Assembly (NCBI RefSeq): GCF_001601575.1
Contig: NZ_LOHZ01000015.1
Coordinates: 1 to 64,000, forward strand
DNA: 64,000 bases
Reading direction: 5' to 3'
Source of the DNA: Thermovenabulum gondwanense
Lineage (GTDB): Bacteria; Bacillota; Thermosediminibacteria; Thermosediminibacterales; Thermosediminibacteraceae
A program made the position numbers and the translations under genes. The first letter of the stretch is position 1. Each line of letters starts with the position of its first letter. A model generated the notes under the pieces. That model searched no databases. It was not told the DNA's origin and saw only the letters and a program-made list of their open reading frames with translations. This document shows positions 52,838 to 61,734 of this stretch, one piece after another.

Positions 52838-52960
52838 ATTCCTGCTTTTAATTGGCTAATTACGATTTCTTGAAATTCTTTAGATTCCAAATTAAGACCC
52901 CCTTGAACATCACAATAATTATTTCCACCATTTGATAATAATAATTTCTACATTTTAATT
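52838..52960 (-). other. Short remnant frame upstream of luxS
   Basis: A minus-strand frame without a proper start reads GGNNYCDVQGGLNLESKEFQ, then EIVISQLKAGIL and a stop. It has protein-like composition and may be the tail of a lost gene or a short leader peptide ahead of luxS. The rest of 52780-53112 is AT-rich and otherwise empty. Confidence 0.3.
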
Positions 52961-53112
52961 TTATTTTCATTTATAAATAAAATTAAATATTATATTATTA
53001 TTTTTTTTAATGATAATAGATTATTTGCTATGGTAGTATACTTAAAATTGTATGATAAAATAAATGTAGTTATAAAAAAATTAATAAATATGAAAAAATA
53101 AGGAGGCTTAAC

Positions 53113-53799
53113 ATGAAATATGAAATAATTGGTGAGATATTACCTGCGGTGATTTTGACCTTGTCAGAGGGGGAGAGTGTATTTACTCAATCAGGGGGAA
53201 TGGCCTGGATGACCGACGGTTTTGAAATGAAGACAAATATGGAAGGTGGCCTTTTCGGGGGAATAATGAGAAAACTTTCCGGAGAGACCTTATTTATGAC
53301 TTCTTATACCTGCAAAAGAGAAAACGCAGAAATAGCTTTTGCTTCTTCATTTCCGGGAAAGATCATCCCTTTAGAATTAAAAGCAGGAGAATCGATAATA
53401 TGTCAGAAAAAGGCCTTTTTATGCGGAGAAAGAAGCGTAAAATTAGAAATATTTTTCAGGAAAAAACTCGGAGCAGGTCTTTTCGGTGGTGAAGGTTTTA
53501 TTCTTGAAAAAATCACCGGGCCTGGAATTTGCTTTATAGAATTAGATGGAGAAGCTGTGAATTACAACCTTGGACATAATGATGTTTTGAAAGTGGATAC
53601 CGGACATGTAGCAATGTTTGAACCCTCCGTTGACTTTGATGTAGAAATTGTAAAAGGTTTTGCAAATATTCTTTTTGGTGGAGAAGGTTTGTTTTTATCC
53701 ACATTGAGAGGCCCTGGCAAAGTATGGCTTCAGACGATGCCCATAGAAAATCTTGCATCAAGGATAATACCATATATTCCAGAAAGAAAAGGTGATTAA
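53113..53799 (+). CDS. AIM24/TIGR00266-family protein
   Basis: The 228-residue protein has the beta-rich repeats of the TIGR00266 family: VFTQSGGMAWMTDGFEMKTN, GGLFGGIMRKLSGETLFMT, AGLFGGEGFILEKITGPG and ILFGGEGLFLSTLRGPGKVW. Function is unknown in bacteria. AGGAGG precedes the ATG. It is expressed alone and is intact. Confidence 0.9.
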   Translation: MKYEIIGEILPAVILTLSEGESVFTQSGGMAWMTDGFEMKTNMEGGLFGGIMRKLSGETLFMTSYTCKRENAEIAFASSFPGKIIPLELKAGESIICQKKAFLCGERSVKLEIFFRKKLGAGLFGGEGFILEKITGPGICFIELDGEAVNYNLGHNDVLKVDTGHVAMFEPSVDFDVEIVKGFANILFGGEGLFLSTLRGPGKVWLQTMPIENLASRIIPYIPERKGD

Positions 53800-53803
53800 A
53801 AAC

Positions 53804-53828
53804 AATACACCGCTTTAGGTGGTTTTTA
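53804..53828 (+). terminator. Weak terminator
   Basis: ACACC and GGTGG pair around GCTTTA, followed by TTTTTA. A second pairing, ACCGCTT with AAGCGGT, spans it. Confidence 0.4.
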
Positions 53829-53881
53829 CACTATAAGCGGTCAATACTTTGCAGAAATCTTTTAGTAGGAGGGTATTGAAT

Positions 53882-55060
53882 ATGAGTAAAAAATTTATGA
53901 CTAAATTAACTCATAAAGGAGAAAAAGCGCCTTCTTCAATTTCCTATCCCAAGGTTCCTCCAATTTATCTAAGTTCGGTTTTTTGTTTTGACAGCGTGGA
54001 GGAACTGGATTTGGTTTACGAAAAGGCTGAACCGGGTTACGTTTATTCGCGTATGAGCAACCCTACCCATCATTGTACGGAAGAAATACTTGCTGCGCTG
54101 GATGAAGGGGATGATGCCATCGTTTATTCCTCGGGCATGGCTGCTATTACGATGTCAATATTAGCTTTTGTGAAAGCAGGCGACCATATTATTTCTAGCA
54201 ATGTCTTATATGGAGGAACGTGGGAATTTTTAAATAGTGAATTGAAAAAATTTAATATTGAGGTAAGCTTTGTAGATTTTTATAGAGATGATATAGAAAA
54301 ATATTTTAAACCAAATACAAAAATAATATATATGGAAACAATTTCAAACCCCCTGATGGAGGTATACGATATTAAGAAAATAGCGAAGGTTGCCCATGAC
54401 CATAAGGCTTTACTCATAGTAGATAATACTTTTGCCACTCCGGTGATATGTCAACCCTTAAGGCTTGGAGCCGATGTGGCGGTTTACAGTGTTACCAAAT
54501 ATTTGGCCGGCCATAGCGATATCTTAGGAGGAGCTGTTGTGGCTGACAAAGATAAAATAGAAAAAATAAAACACACAGGACAAATTTACGGGCCAACCAT
54601 GAGCCCCTTTGACAGCTGGCTTTTGATGAGGAGCTTGAGAACCTTAGAGTTAAGAGTGGTGAGGCATAGTGAAAATGCTCTAAAATTAGCAGAATACTTG
54701 GAAAACCATCAAAAGGTAAAAAAGGTTTATTACCCCGGACTTGTATCCTCACCTCATAAAAAAACAGCGGATGAAATATTTAACAATGGATTATATGGTG
54801 GAATGTTAAGCGTAGATCTTTATGGCGGAGAAAAGGCTGCTTGTAATCTGATAAAGAATATGAAAAATATAAAACTTGTTCCCAGCCTTGCCGGTGTGTC
54901 TACTACCCTTTCTTACCCCGCTAAAACATCCCATAGATCGATGAGCAGGGAGGAAAGAGAAAAAGCGGGAATATCCGATGGACTTTTACGGGTTTCTGTA
55001 GGTTTAGAGGATATTGAGGATATTATAACCGAGTTTGACGCGGCATTACATATAATCTGA
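53882..55060 (+). CDS. Methionine gamma-lyase / cystathionine-type PLP enzyme
   Basis: This 392-residue fold-type I PLP enzyme of the Cys/Met metabolism family has YSRMSNPTHHCTEEILAALD, SSGMAAITMSILAF, IYMETISNPLMEVYDI, DNTFATPVICQPL and the PLP lysine in SVTKYLAGHSD. SAGVSTT-like SLAGVSTTLSYPAKTSHRSM and the length favour methionine gamma-lyase over cystathionine synthase or lyase, but substrate specificity is not certain. AGGAGGG precedes ATG 53882; the longer frame from 53849 has no site. Confidence 0.88.
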   Translation: MSKKFMTKLTHKGEKAPSSISYPKVPPIYLSSVFCFDSVEELDLVYEKAEPGYVYSRMSNPTHHCTEEILAALDEGDDAIVYSSGMAAITMSILAFVKAGDHIISSNVLYGGTWEFLNSELKKFNIEVSFVDFYRDDIEKYFKPNTKIIYMETISNPLMEVYDIKKIAKVAHDHKALLIVDNTFATPVICQPLRLGADVAVYSVTKYLAGHSDILGGAVVADKDKIEKIKHTGQIYGPTMSPFDSWLLMRSLRTLELRVVRHSENALKLAEYLENHQKVKKVYYPGLVSSPHKKTADEIFNNGLYGGMLSVDLYGGEKAACNLIKNMKNIKLVPSLAGVSTTLSYPAKTSHRSMSREEREKAGISDGLLRVSVGLEDIEDIITEFDAALHII

Positions 55061-55073
55061 TAAATTCTAACAG

Positions 55074-55102
55074 TTGAAATAATTAATAAAAAAATATATA
55101 AT
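55074..55102 (+). promoter_or_regulatory. Promoter of the fluoride-riboswitch operon
   Basis: TTGAAA (55074-55079) and TATAAT (55097-55102) are 17 bases apart, about 30 bases before the aptamer. Confidence 0.75.
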
Positions 55103-55132
55103 ATTAGTTGCATAATTTCTATAAAAATAAAA

Positions 55133-55184
55133 TCCAAGGTGATGGAGCTCACCGAAAACCGCCTTTTAGGCTAATAGCTCCTAC
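55133..55184 (+). ncRNA. Fluoride riboswitch (crcB motif)
   Basis: AAGGTGATGGAGCTCACC, then GAAAACCGCC-TTTTA-GGCTAATAGC and TCCTAC reproduce the conserved fluoride aptamer: GGxGATGGxG.TC.CC stem, AAACxGCC loop, GGCTAAT and the closing CTCCTAC pseudoknot strand. The layout matches the well-studied Bacillus aptamer almost base for base, including the expression-platform hairpin that reuses GCTCCTAC. Riboswitches of this class turn genes on when fluoride binds. Confidence 0.93.
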
Positions 55185-55220
55185 GTATCGAAAGATATGT
55201 AGGAGCTATACTATTTCTAA
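55176..55220 (+). terminator. Expression-platform hairpin of the fluoride riboswitch
   Basis: AGCTCCTACGTATC pairs with GATATGTAGGAGCT around GAAA (55176-55207). The left arm is the last aptamer segment, so aptamer folding and hairpin are exclusive. The tail is ATACTATTTCT rather than a run of T, so it is a weaker terminator than usual. Confidence 0.8.
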
Positions 55221-55232
55221 GGGGTGAAAATT

Positions 55233-57002
55233 ATGGTTATAGAAGTTGATTCAGCAAGAGAAAGGTTGATCGAATACCTTGAGGAAATAAAAAAGATTAT
55301 CGGGGAAGGAGAAAATTTTTCATTAGAAATTGTAGATTATGAATTGGACAAACTTTTAAAAAATGAATTCAATTTGGCGGTTTTAGGTCAGTTTAAACGG
55401 GGTAAATCTACTTTTATTAATGCTTTACTGGGGGAAAAATTAGTTCCCACAGCAGTGGTGCCCCTTACCTCAATAGTTACTATTATTAAATACGGCTCAA
55501 AGGTAAAAACGACGGTATATTTTTTGGACGGTTCAGAAAAAGAAATTGATATTGATGAGCTGGAATATTACGCTACTGAAAGAGGAAATCCGGGAAATGA
55601 GAAAAAAGTAAAGGAAATTATTATAGAACATCCTTCGGAATTCCTTAAAAAAGGTATTTCCCTTATAGATACACCCGGCATCGGATCCGTCTACCAGCAT
55701 AATACCGATGTTACCTATGAGTTTTTACCCAAATTAGACGCAGCCATATTTCTTTTTACTATAGACTCTCCCGTTGCGAAGAACGAATATGAATTTTTAA
55801 AAGACGTTCGGGATCATGCAGTTAAAATATTTTTTGTCCTTAACAAAATAGATTACGCAGAAGAAAAAGATGTGGAGGAAGCACTTAATTTTACCGCAGA
55901 AGTTTTGAAAGAAAAATTGGGTGATGAGAAAATAAAGATTTTTCCAATTTCGGCCAGGATGGCATTGGAGGCTAAAGAAACTGGTGATGAAGAAAAATTA
56001 AAGTTCAGTGGAATGACTGAATTGGTTCGCGAATTGGAAAAATTTATCAATGAGGAAAAGGGAAGTGCTCTTCTGTTATCAAGTTGTAACACAAGTCTTC
56101 GTTATTTATCCAAAATAAAGTTTGATATAAACCTGAAGATGGAAGCTGCTAAGACGCCGATAGAGGAACTGGAGAGAAATATTGATATACTTAAGAAAAA
56201 AATGGAAGAAATTGAGAAGGATAAAAAGGACATGCTTTTCATCTTTGAAGGGGAGAGTAAAGAACTTCTTGCTCGTTTTAATGCCGAGTATGAAAAATTT
56301 AAAAATTCACAATACCCGGGTTTGGAAAAGGCTTTAGAGGTTTACTTTACAAACAGCAATGCTTTACCCTTGAAAGAGCTTATAGAAAAGAGTAGGGAAT
56401 ATATAAGCGAAAAAACCCTTGAGGTAATAGATTCATGGAAGGAAGGGGAACTCAAGCACTTAGCATATGCATCGGGGAATATCACGAAAAGGCTTGCTCA
56501 AAAAGTGGAGAAAATAATTTCCGAACTGCAGGAATTGACCTCCAGTATGTTTCATATAAAGTATGAAAGCTTTGCATTAATTGAGGGTTTTAAAGAGGCT
56601 GGATATTTTTACTATAACATGGAACCGGAAAAGACCTTTTTATTACCGACTCCTTTATCAATTGCTCCGTTTCTTCCGGGTTTTGTTGCCCGCAGGATAG
56701 CCCTGAATAATTTAAAGGAGTGGTTAAAACAGCAATTTGACAGGCAATGCGGGAGGGTAAGGTACGATATTGCTCAAAGGATGGAAAAAACTTTTAAGGA
56801 GTATTATAATTATCTGGAAGAAAAGATCACAGAGACCGCTGAGGGCATTATGGATACTGTAGAAAAAGCCCTTGAACTTAAAAAGAGCGGTGAGCAAAAT
56901 GTAAAAAGCTTGATTATAGAATTAGAAAAACTTTTAATTAGTATTGGTGAGATAGAAAATGGTATAAGAAAAATAAAAAAACAAATTGAAGGAGCTGTAT
57001 AA
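55233..57002 (+). CDS. Bacterial dynamin-like GTPase
   Basis: This 589-residue protein has the large-GTPase motifs: G1 GQFKRGKST (~53), G2 region PTAVVPLTS, G3 DTPGIGS, G4 LNKID. Long helices (a coiled coil around LERNIDILKKKMEEIEKDKK) follow, and a hydrophobic paddle-like stretch FLLPTPLSIAPFLPGFVA at ~475-495 should insert into membrane. Such proteins tubulate or seal membranes and can protect against membrane damage. ATG 55233 follows AAGGGGTG. It is the first gene behind the fluoride riboswitch and ends one base before the MoxR gene's start. Confidence 0.88.
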   Translation: MVIEVDSARERLIEYLEEIKKIIGEGENFSLEIVDYELDKLLKNEFNLAVLGQFKRGKSTFINALLGEKLVPTAVVPLTSIVTIIKYGSKVKTTVYFLDGSEKEIDIDELEYYATERGNPGNEKKVKEIIIEHPSEFLKKGISLIDTPGIGSVYQHNTDVTYEFLPKLDAAIFLFTIDSPVAKNEYEFLKDVRDHAVKIFFVLNKIDYAEEKDVEEALNFTAEVLKEKLGDEKIKIFPISARMALEAKETGDEEKLKFSGMTELVRELEKFINEEKGSALLLSSCNTSLRYLSKIKFDINLKMEAAKTPIEELERNIDILKKKMEEIEKDKKDMLFIFEGESKELLARFNAEYEKFKNSQYPGLEKALEVYFTNSNALPLKELIEKSREYISEKTLEVIDSWKEGELKHLAYASGNITKRLAQKVEKIISELQELTSSMFHIKYESFALIEGFKEAGYFYYNMEPEKTFLLPTPLSIAPFLPGFVARRIALNNLKEWLKQQFDRQCGRVRYDIAQRMEKTFKEYYNYLEEKITETAEGIMDTVEKALELKKSGEQNVKSLIIELEKLLISIGEIENGIRKIKKQIEGAV

Positions 57003-57003
57003 A

Positions 57004-57945
57004 TTGGAAGCGGGTTTTGAGGAAAAAATCAAAGATATATTAAATTATATCGGAAAAGTTGTAGTAGGGAAAACTCATGTGGTAGAACTTATATTAACCG
57101 CGCTTTTGGCGGACGGGCACGTGCTATTGGAGGATGTGCCCGGGGTTGGAAAGACTTTAATGGCTAAGGCAATTGCCCGGTCACTGGATTTAGAATTCAA
57201 GAGAATACAATTCACTCCTGACATGCTGCCTCAGGATGTGCTGGGCGTTAATATTTACAATCAAAAAACAGGGGATTTTTTATTTAACGAGGGACCAATT
57301 ATCACAAATATTCTTTTGGCTGATGAAATAAACCGGGCAACGCCAAGAACTCAATCAAGCCTTCTGGAAGCTATGGAAGAAAGGCAATTTACAGTTGACG
57401 GAGTAACAAGAAGGTTGAAAGCCCCCTTTTTGGTGATTGCCACTCAAAACCCCGTTGAAATGGAAGGGACTTTTCCTCTGCCCGAAGCTCAATTAGATAG
57501 GTTTTTAATGAAAATTGACATAGGTTATCCTCAACTGGAAGAAGAAAGATTAATACTGCGCCGCTTTGGAAAGGGAAATCCCTTGGAGGAAGTAAAACCC
57601 GTTTTAACCGGGAAGGAACTACTCGAGATGAGGGAAAGGCTGAAAAAAGTCAATTTCGATGAAAGTTTAGAAAACTACATGCTCACTATCGTCAGAGAAA
57701 CCCGAAAACACCCTGCGGTTAAACTGGGAGCAAGCCCCCGGGCTTCTCTGCTTTTTTATAGATGTGTTAAGGCTTTTGCAGCTATAAAGGGCCGGGATTA
57801 CGTTATACCGGATGACATTAAATATCTGGCAAAACCCGTTTTGAACCATAGATTAATATTAAACTATGAAAGTGTAATAAAAAACTATAAACCTGAAGAT
57901 GTCTTGGACGACATTATAAAGAATACACCGGTTCCCGTAGAATGA
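57004..57945 (+). CDS. MoxR-family AAA+ ATPase
   Basis: This 313-residue AAA+ protein has VVVGKTHVVELILTALLADG, Walker A GVGKTLMAKAIA, FTPDMLPQDVLGVNIY, Walker B ILLADEINRATPRTQSSLLE, and the MoxR-typical QNPVEMEGTFPLPEAQLDRF. MoxR proteins act as chaperones with DUF58/VWA partners in complex assembly. The start is TTG 57004 with AAGGAG at 56989-56994; the dynamin stop is two bases upstream. A DUF58 gene follows. Confidence 0.93.
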   Translation: MEAGFEEKIKDILNYIGKVVVGKTHVVELILTALLADGHVLLEDVPGVGKTLMAKAIARSLDLEFKRIQFTPDMLPQDVLGVNIYNQKTGDFLFNEGPIITNILLADEINRATPRTQSSLLEAMEERQFTVDGVTRRLKAPFLVIATQNPVEMEGTFPLPEAQLDRFLMKIDIGYPQLEEERLILRRFGKGNPLEEVKPVLTGKELLEMRERLKKVNFDESLENYMLTIVRETRKHPAVKLGASPRASLLFYRCVKAFAAIKGRDYVIPDDIKYLAKPVLNHRLILNYESVIKNYKPEDVLDDIIKNTPVPVE

Positions 57946-57967
57946 ATTATTTTAAGAAGGGAATGTT

Positions 57968-59137
57968 ATGGAAGCTTTATTTTTTATAAGTGCGGTAATT
58001 TCTATAGTTGCTATATCTTATGCGTGGAGTAAATTGAGTGTAAAAGGGCTGGAATTAAACCATGGTTTTGAAAGAGATAGAATATTCTTAGGAGAAACTA
58101 TAAATTATGTACAGGAATTAACCAATAAGAAGATGTTACCATTACCCTGGATAAAAGTGGAAACTGAGGTACCCGGGACTGTAGATTTTTATAAAGGAAC
58201 CCTTTTGGCCCATAATAAGCCGGGCAAGAAAATTTTAAGCGGTGTTTATTCCCTTTTATGGTATCAGAAGATTAGGAGAAGATATCCCGTATCCCCACAA
58301 AATCGCGGGATTTTTTTCTTTGGTCCCGTTACTTTAAATACCGGAGATTTACTTGGTATTTACCAAAATGAGATGAAAATTTACAAAAATGCTGAGTTGA
58401 TAGTGTACCCCCGAATTGTAGATGTACTTGTAACCGAAGGGAATCCAGATATTTCCCTCTCTGGAGCGGGAGGCAAAAAAAAGATCTTTCCGGACCCCTT
58501 TTTATTCGGCGGCAAAAGGAATTATTTTCCTGGAGATTCCTTAAAAGATATTGATTGGAAATCCTCAGCAAAGTATGACAGGCTTTTGGTGAAGGTATAT
58601 GATTCAAGTTACAAAAAAAGGATTTGTTTTATACTTGATGTAAATACATTTGAAAATGCCTGGGAGGGAATTAATCCGGATCTGTCGGAATTTCTTGTAG
58701 TTCTTACTGCTTCGATTGCAAAGAAAGCCATTGATTCAGGATATGAAGTGATGCTTGCCAGCAACGGAAGAATTATATCCCGTGATAATGATACCGATAT
58801 ATTTACTTTAATACCTTATGGCACGGGTGCATTACATTTAAAGGTGGTTTTAGATGCTCTGGCACGTCTTGATTCTTACAGTATTTATAAGATAGATGAG
58901 GTATTCGACAGGGTTTTCCATACATTAAAAAAGGGAAGCAAAGTGGTATTTATAACGGCAAATTGGGGTAAGAGTGGGAAAAAAATAGTAGAATTCCTGG
59001 AAAAAATGAGTTTTGATGTGGAATTGATTCTGGTGGGGAAAATCAATAAGGATTGCAAAGGGCCCAAAGGAGTTAAAACTTATCACGCTTTTGGGGAGGA
59101 AAAATGGCGTGAAATTTCTTTTATCGAACTGGTTTAA
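57968..59137 (+). CDS. DUF58 protein
   Basis: This 389-residue protein has an N-terminal membrane helix (ALFFISAVISIVAISYAW) and the DUF58 core RNYFPGDSLKDIDWKSSAKY, followed by a VWA-like Rossmann segment (ICFILDVNTFENAWEGI). It is the usual partner of MoxR ATPases. AAGGGAATGTT precedes the ATG and the next gene overlaps its end. Confidence 0.92.
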   Translation: MEALFFISAVISIVAISYAWSKLSVKGLELNHGFERDRIFLGETINYVQELTNKKMLPLPWIKVETEVPGTVDFYKGTLLAHNKPGKKILSGVYSLLWYQKIRRRYPVSPQNRGIFFFGPVTLNTGDLLGIYQNEMKIYKNAELIVYPRIVDVLVTEGNPDISLSGAGGKKKIFPDPFLFGGKRNYFPGDSLKDIDWKSSAKYDRLLVKVYDSSYKKRICFILDVNTFENAWEGINPDLSEFLVVLTASIAKKAIDSGYEVMLASNGRIISRDNDTDIFTLIPYGTGALHLKVVLDALARLDSYSIYKIDEVFDRVFHTLKKGSKVVFITANWGKSGKKIVEFLEKMSFDVELILVGKINKDCKGPKGVKTYHAFGEEKWREISFIELV

Positions 59138-60410
59138 GGGGATAAAAGTATTACTTTTGCTGATAATTCATTATATATTTTTGCTTATTATAAATTTTAG
59201 TTTTGGAAAAATATTTTTAAAAGAACCTTTTTCGGCTTATGAAATATTGTTCTGGTTTACAGCGGGGATTTTATCTAAGTTTTTTTATTACAGGTTGAAA
59301 AATTTCAAAATAATTTTACTGCTTTTGGTATTAATATTGATGTTTTTTAAATACCATAATGTTTTTAATTATTTGAGCTTTGCATTTTTATGCTTTATTT
59401 TTGGACTTTGGCCGGATAGCAGGGAGCTTGAGCATTATGAACTGATACAAAAACTTAAAAAGTTTACACCAATTATTGTTATATGTCTTCTTTTTTATAA
59501 AAATGTTGGGAAAACCAGCGAAGTGCTTTTATTAGCTTTTGGTTTCATAATAGTTTCCCTTATAGCTCTTTCTTTATACCAATTAGAGTATTTCTCCTTG
59601 CAAGTTTCTAAGGGAAGATGGCTGTTTACCACTTTAATTTTTTCTTTAATAGTTGGAATTATTTTTGTTGTCTTAATGGAGCTAATAAAGCCTTATGAAT
59701 TTTTAGCATTTATTGATTTTATTAAGACCACATATTTTTCGTTTGTAGAGCTCATTTTTAAGATCTTAGAACCTATTTTCAAGCCATTGGATAAGGTTAT
59801 AGCATTTTTATTGTACTTTATTTCAAGATACGCAAAAATAAAAAAACAGGAAATTTTACCCGGAGAACCAGGCGTAAGTATTATGCCTGGCAGTCATGAA
59901 GAATACGTTGTGCCTTATACGGTTGAAATTATCTTTAAAGTTTTTGGCTTAACTATCCTTTTGGTAGTATTTAGTGGAATAATCTTTTTATCTTTGAAAA
60001 AGCATATTGGAAATTTTACCGAAAATGATTTTGTTGATGAGAAAGAATCGATTTACACCCCCGCATTGTTTAAAAACAGCGTAAACGAGCTTTCCTGTAA
60101 AATAAAAAGCATCTTAAGATCCCGGATTAAACCTTTGATATACGGAGACTTCCCTGCAGCTAAGATCAGGAAAATGTATGCTCAAATTCTGAGGGCAGCG
60201 GAAAAAAAGGGGTATTTCAGAAAAACCTACGAAACACCCCTTGAATTTAAAGCTCAACTTAAAAAAGCCTTTGAAGATGATGAGAATATAATAGAATATA
60301 TAACGAATCTTTACCAGAAGGCGAGGTATTTCCCCGAATCGGTTCTGGATACCGAAGTGGAAGAAATGAAAAAAATAACTAAAACTTTGATGCAGAGTAA
60401 ATTTGATTAG
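59109..60410 (+). CDS. DUF4129-domain membrane protein
   Basis: About 433 residues, with seven or eight predicted membrane helices in the first two thirds and a cytoplasmic C-terminal DUF4129-type helical domain (KIRKMYAQILRAAEKKGYFR then KTYETPLEFKAQLKKAF). In related MoxR-DUF58 operons a transglutaminase domain precedes DUF4129; none is visible here. The start is GTG 59109 behind GGGGAGGA, overlapping DUF58 by 29 bases. Confidence 0.82.
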   Translation: MKFLLSNWFKGIKVLLLLIIHYIFLLIINFSFGKIFLKEPFSAYEILFWFTAGILSKFFYYRLKNFKIILLLLVLILMFFKYHNVFNYLSFAFLCFIFGLWPDSRELEHYELIQKLKKFTPIIVICLLFYKNVGKTSEVLLLAFGFIIVSLIALSLYQLEYFSLQVSKGRWLFTTLIFSLIVGIIFVVLMELIKPYEFLAFIDFIKTTYFSFVELIFKILEPIFKPLDKVIAFLLYFISRYAKIKKQEILPGEPGVSIMPGSHEEYVVPYTVEIIFKVFGLTILLVVFSGIIFLSLKKHIGNFTENDFVDEKESIYTPALFKNSVNELSCKIKSILRSRIKPLIYGDFPAAKIRKMYAQILRAAEKKGYFRKTYETPLEFKAQLKKAFEDDENIIEYITNLYQKARYFPESVLDTEVEEMKKITKTLMQSKFD

Positions 60411-60412
60411 TT

Positions 60413-61531
60413 TCACTTTAATATTGGGATTCTGCTTCCTCCCCGTGCATCAACCGGGAGGATTTTTTCTATTAATCCTCTTCTGTGTCCTATAAGGAAA
60501 CTTGTCATGTTTGCAGAGGAACACGCATGGTTGGGTATAACTTCTATTTTATCGCCCACTTTTAAGTTTGTATTGCCGCTTATTCTTATTTTTCCTACCT
60601 CCTCAGACAGGCTTTCAACGGTCAGTTCAGGATGTCCTTTTACTATGCCGTAACCTGCTGTTAAAAAAACTCCATGAGCACCCTTATCTAAACCGAAACA
60701 CTTGCTTCCTGCATCAATTATAAAAAGGTCATCCTTTGGGCGGGATACTATTGTGGCAATTACGGTAAGGGCGCACCTTTCCTCGGGAACGATTCCCAAG
60801 GCAACCTGAATAGCATCGTAAAATACGTAATTACCCGGTCGTAATACATTGATTTTGTCGTCTTTTGCGACATAAAAAGCCGTGGGAGTGCTTCCGGTGG
60901 CTATAATTTCTACGATAAAACCTTCCTTTTCTAAAAGGTTTGAGGCCAAGCGCAAAGCGTTTACTTCTTCTTCAGCGACCGCCTTGACTTCTAAAGAATT
61001 TGTTTTAGCATATACATGTCCCGGATGGGTGGCAATTCCCTTGAATTTAAGGTGATGAAATTCTCTCAGCGTTTTTGCAAGTTCTGGAGCTTTTTCAGGA
61101 ATTACTCCAAAACGGTGTAAGCCCGAGTCGATTATTATTAGATAATCCAGGTAAAGACCTTCCTTTTCGCAAATTTTATCTACCTTAGATGCGGCCTCTT
61201 TGGTGTCAAAACTAAGAATTATATGAGCTTTTTTAGCAAGGGTTATTACTCTTTCTATATTTTCTTTTGATGCAACCGGATATGCCAGCATAATTTCTTT
61301 AAAACCGTGCTCTACCAATTTTTCGGCTTCATCAATTGTACCGACCAAAAAGCCCTTTGCACCTAAGTCCGCCTGCATTTTTGCAATTTCAATGCTTTTG
61401 TGGGTCTTTACCATAGGCCACAGTTGTTTTTTGTTTTCTCTACATAAATCCGCCATTCCTCTTAGATTATTTTCTAATTTATCTAAATCGACGAGAAAAG
61501 CAGGTGTTGGCAGATCAAAGATTTCGGTCAT
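60413..61531 (-). CDS. D-threonine aldolase-like PLP enzyme
   Basis: The 372-residue fold-type III PLP enzyme begins FDLPTPAFLVDLDKLENNLR, with the PLP lysine in WPMVKTHKS (~42) and FKGIATHPGHVYA, IATGSTPTAFY and NHACSSANMTSFLIG near the end, where His and Cys are metal ligands in D-threonine aldolase/D-serine dehydratase (DSD1-like) enzymes. It probably cleaves D-3-hydroxy amino acids. ATG 61531 follows AAGGAGGG. It converges with DUF4129. Confidence 0.85.
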   Translation of the reverse strand: MTEIFDLPTPAFLVDLDKLENNLRGMADLCRENKKQLWPMVKTHKSIEIAKMQADLGAKGFLVGTIDEAEKLVEHGFKEIMLAYPVASKENIERVITLAKKAHIILSFDTKEAASKVDKICEKEGLYLDYLIIIDSGLHRFGVIPEKAPELAKTLREFHHLKFKGIATHPGHVYAKTNSLEVKAVAEEEVNALRLASNLLEKEGFIVEIIATGSTPTAFYVAKDDKINVLRPGNYVFYDAIQVALGIVPEERCALTVIATIVSRPKDDLFIIDAGSKCFGLDKGAHGVFLTAGYGIVKGHPELTVESLSEEVGKIRISGNTNLKVGDKIEVIPNHACSSANMTSFLIGHRRGLIEKILPVDARGGSRIPILK

Positions 61532-61734
61532 AAAAACCCTCCTTAAAAATAAAAAATTCAGTTTATATAAAATAATTTTATCATAACCGTTTTGTAACAT
61601 CCATTTTCTTAATAATTAAAAAAAGATATTTGTAATTTTAATAGATCGAGTATTTTAAGAAAAATAATATTATCACTAATATTTTGATTATATATAATAT
61701 AAGTGATAAATATGAAGATTCAGGAGGGTAAATA

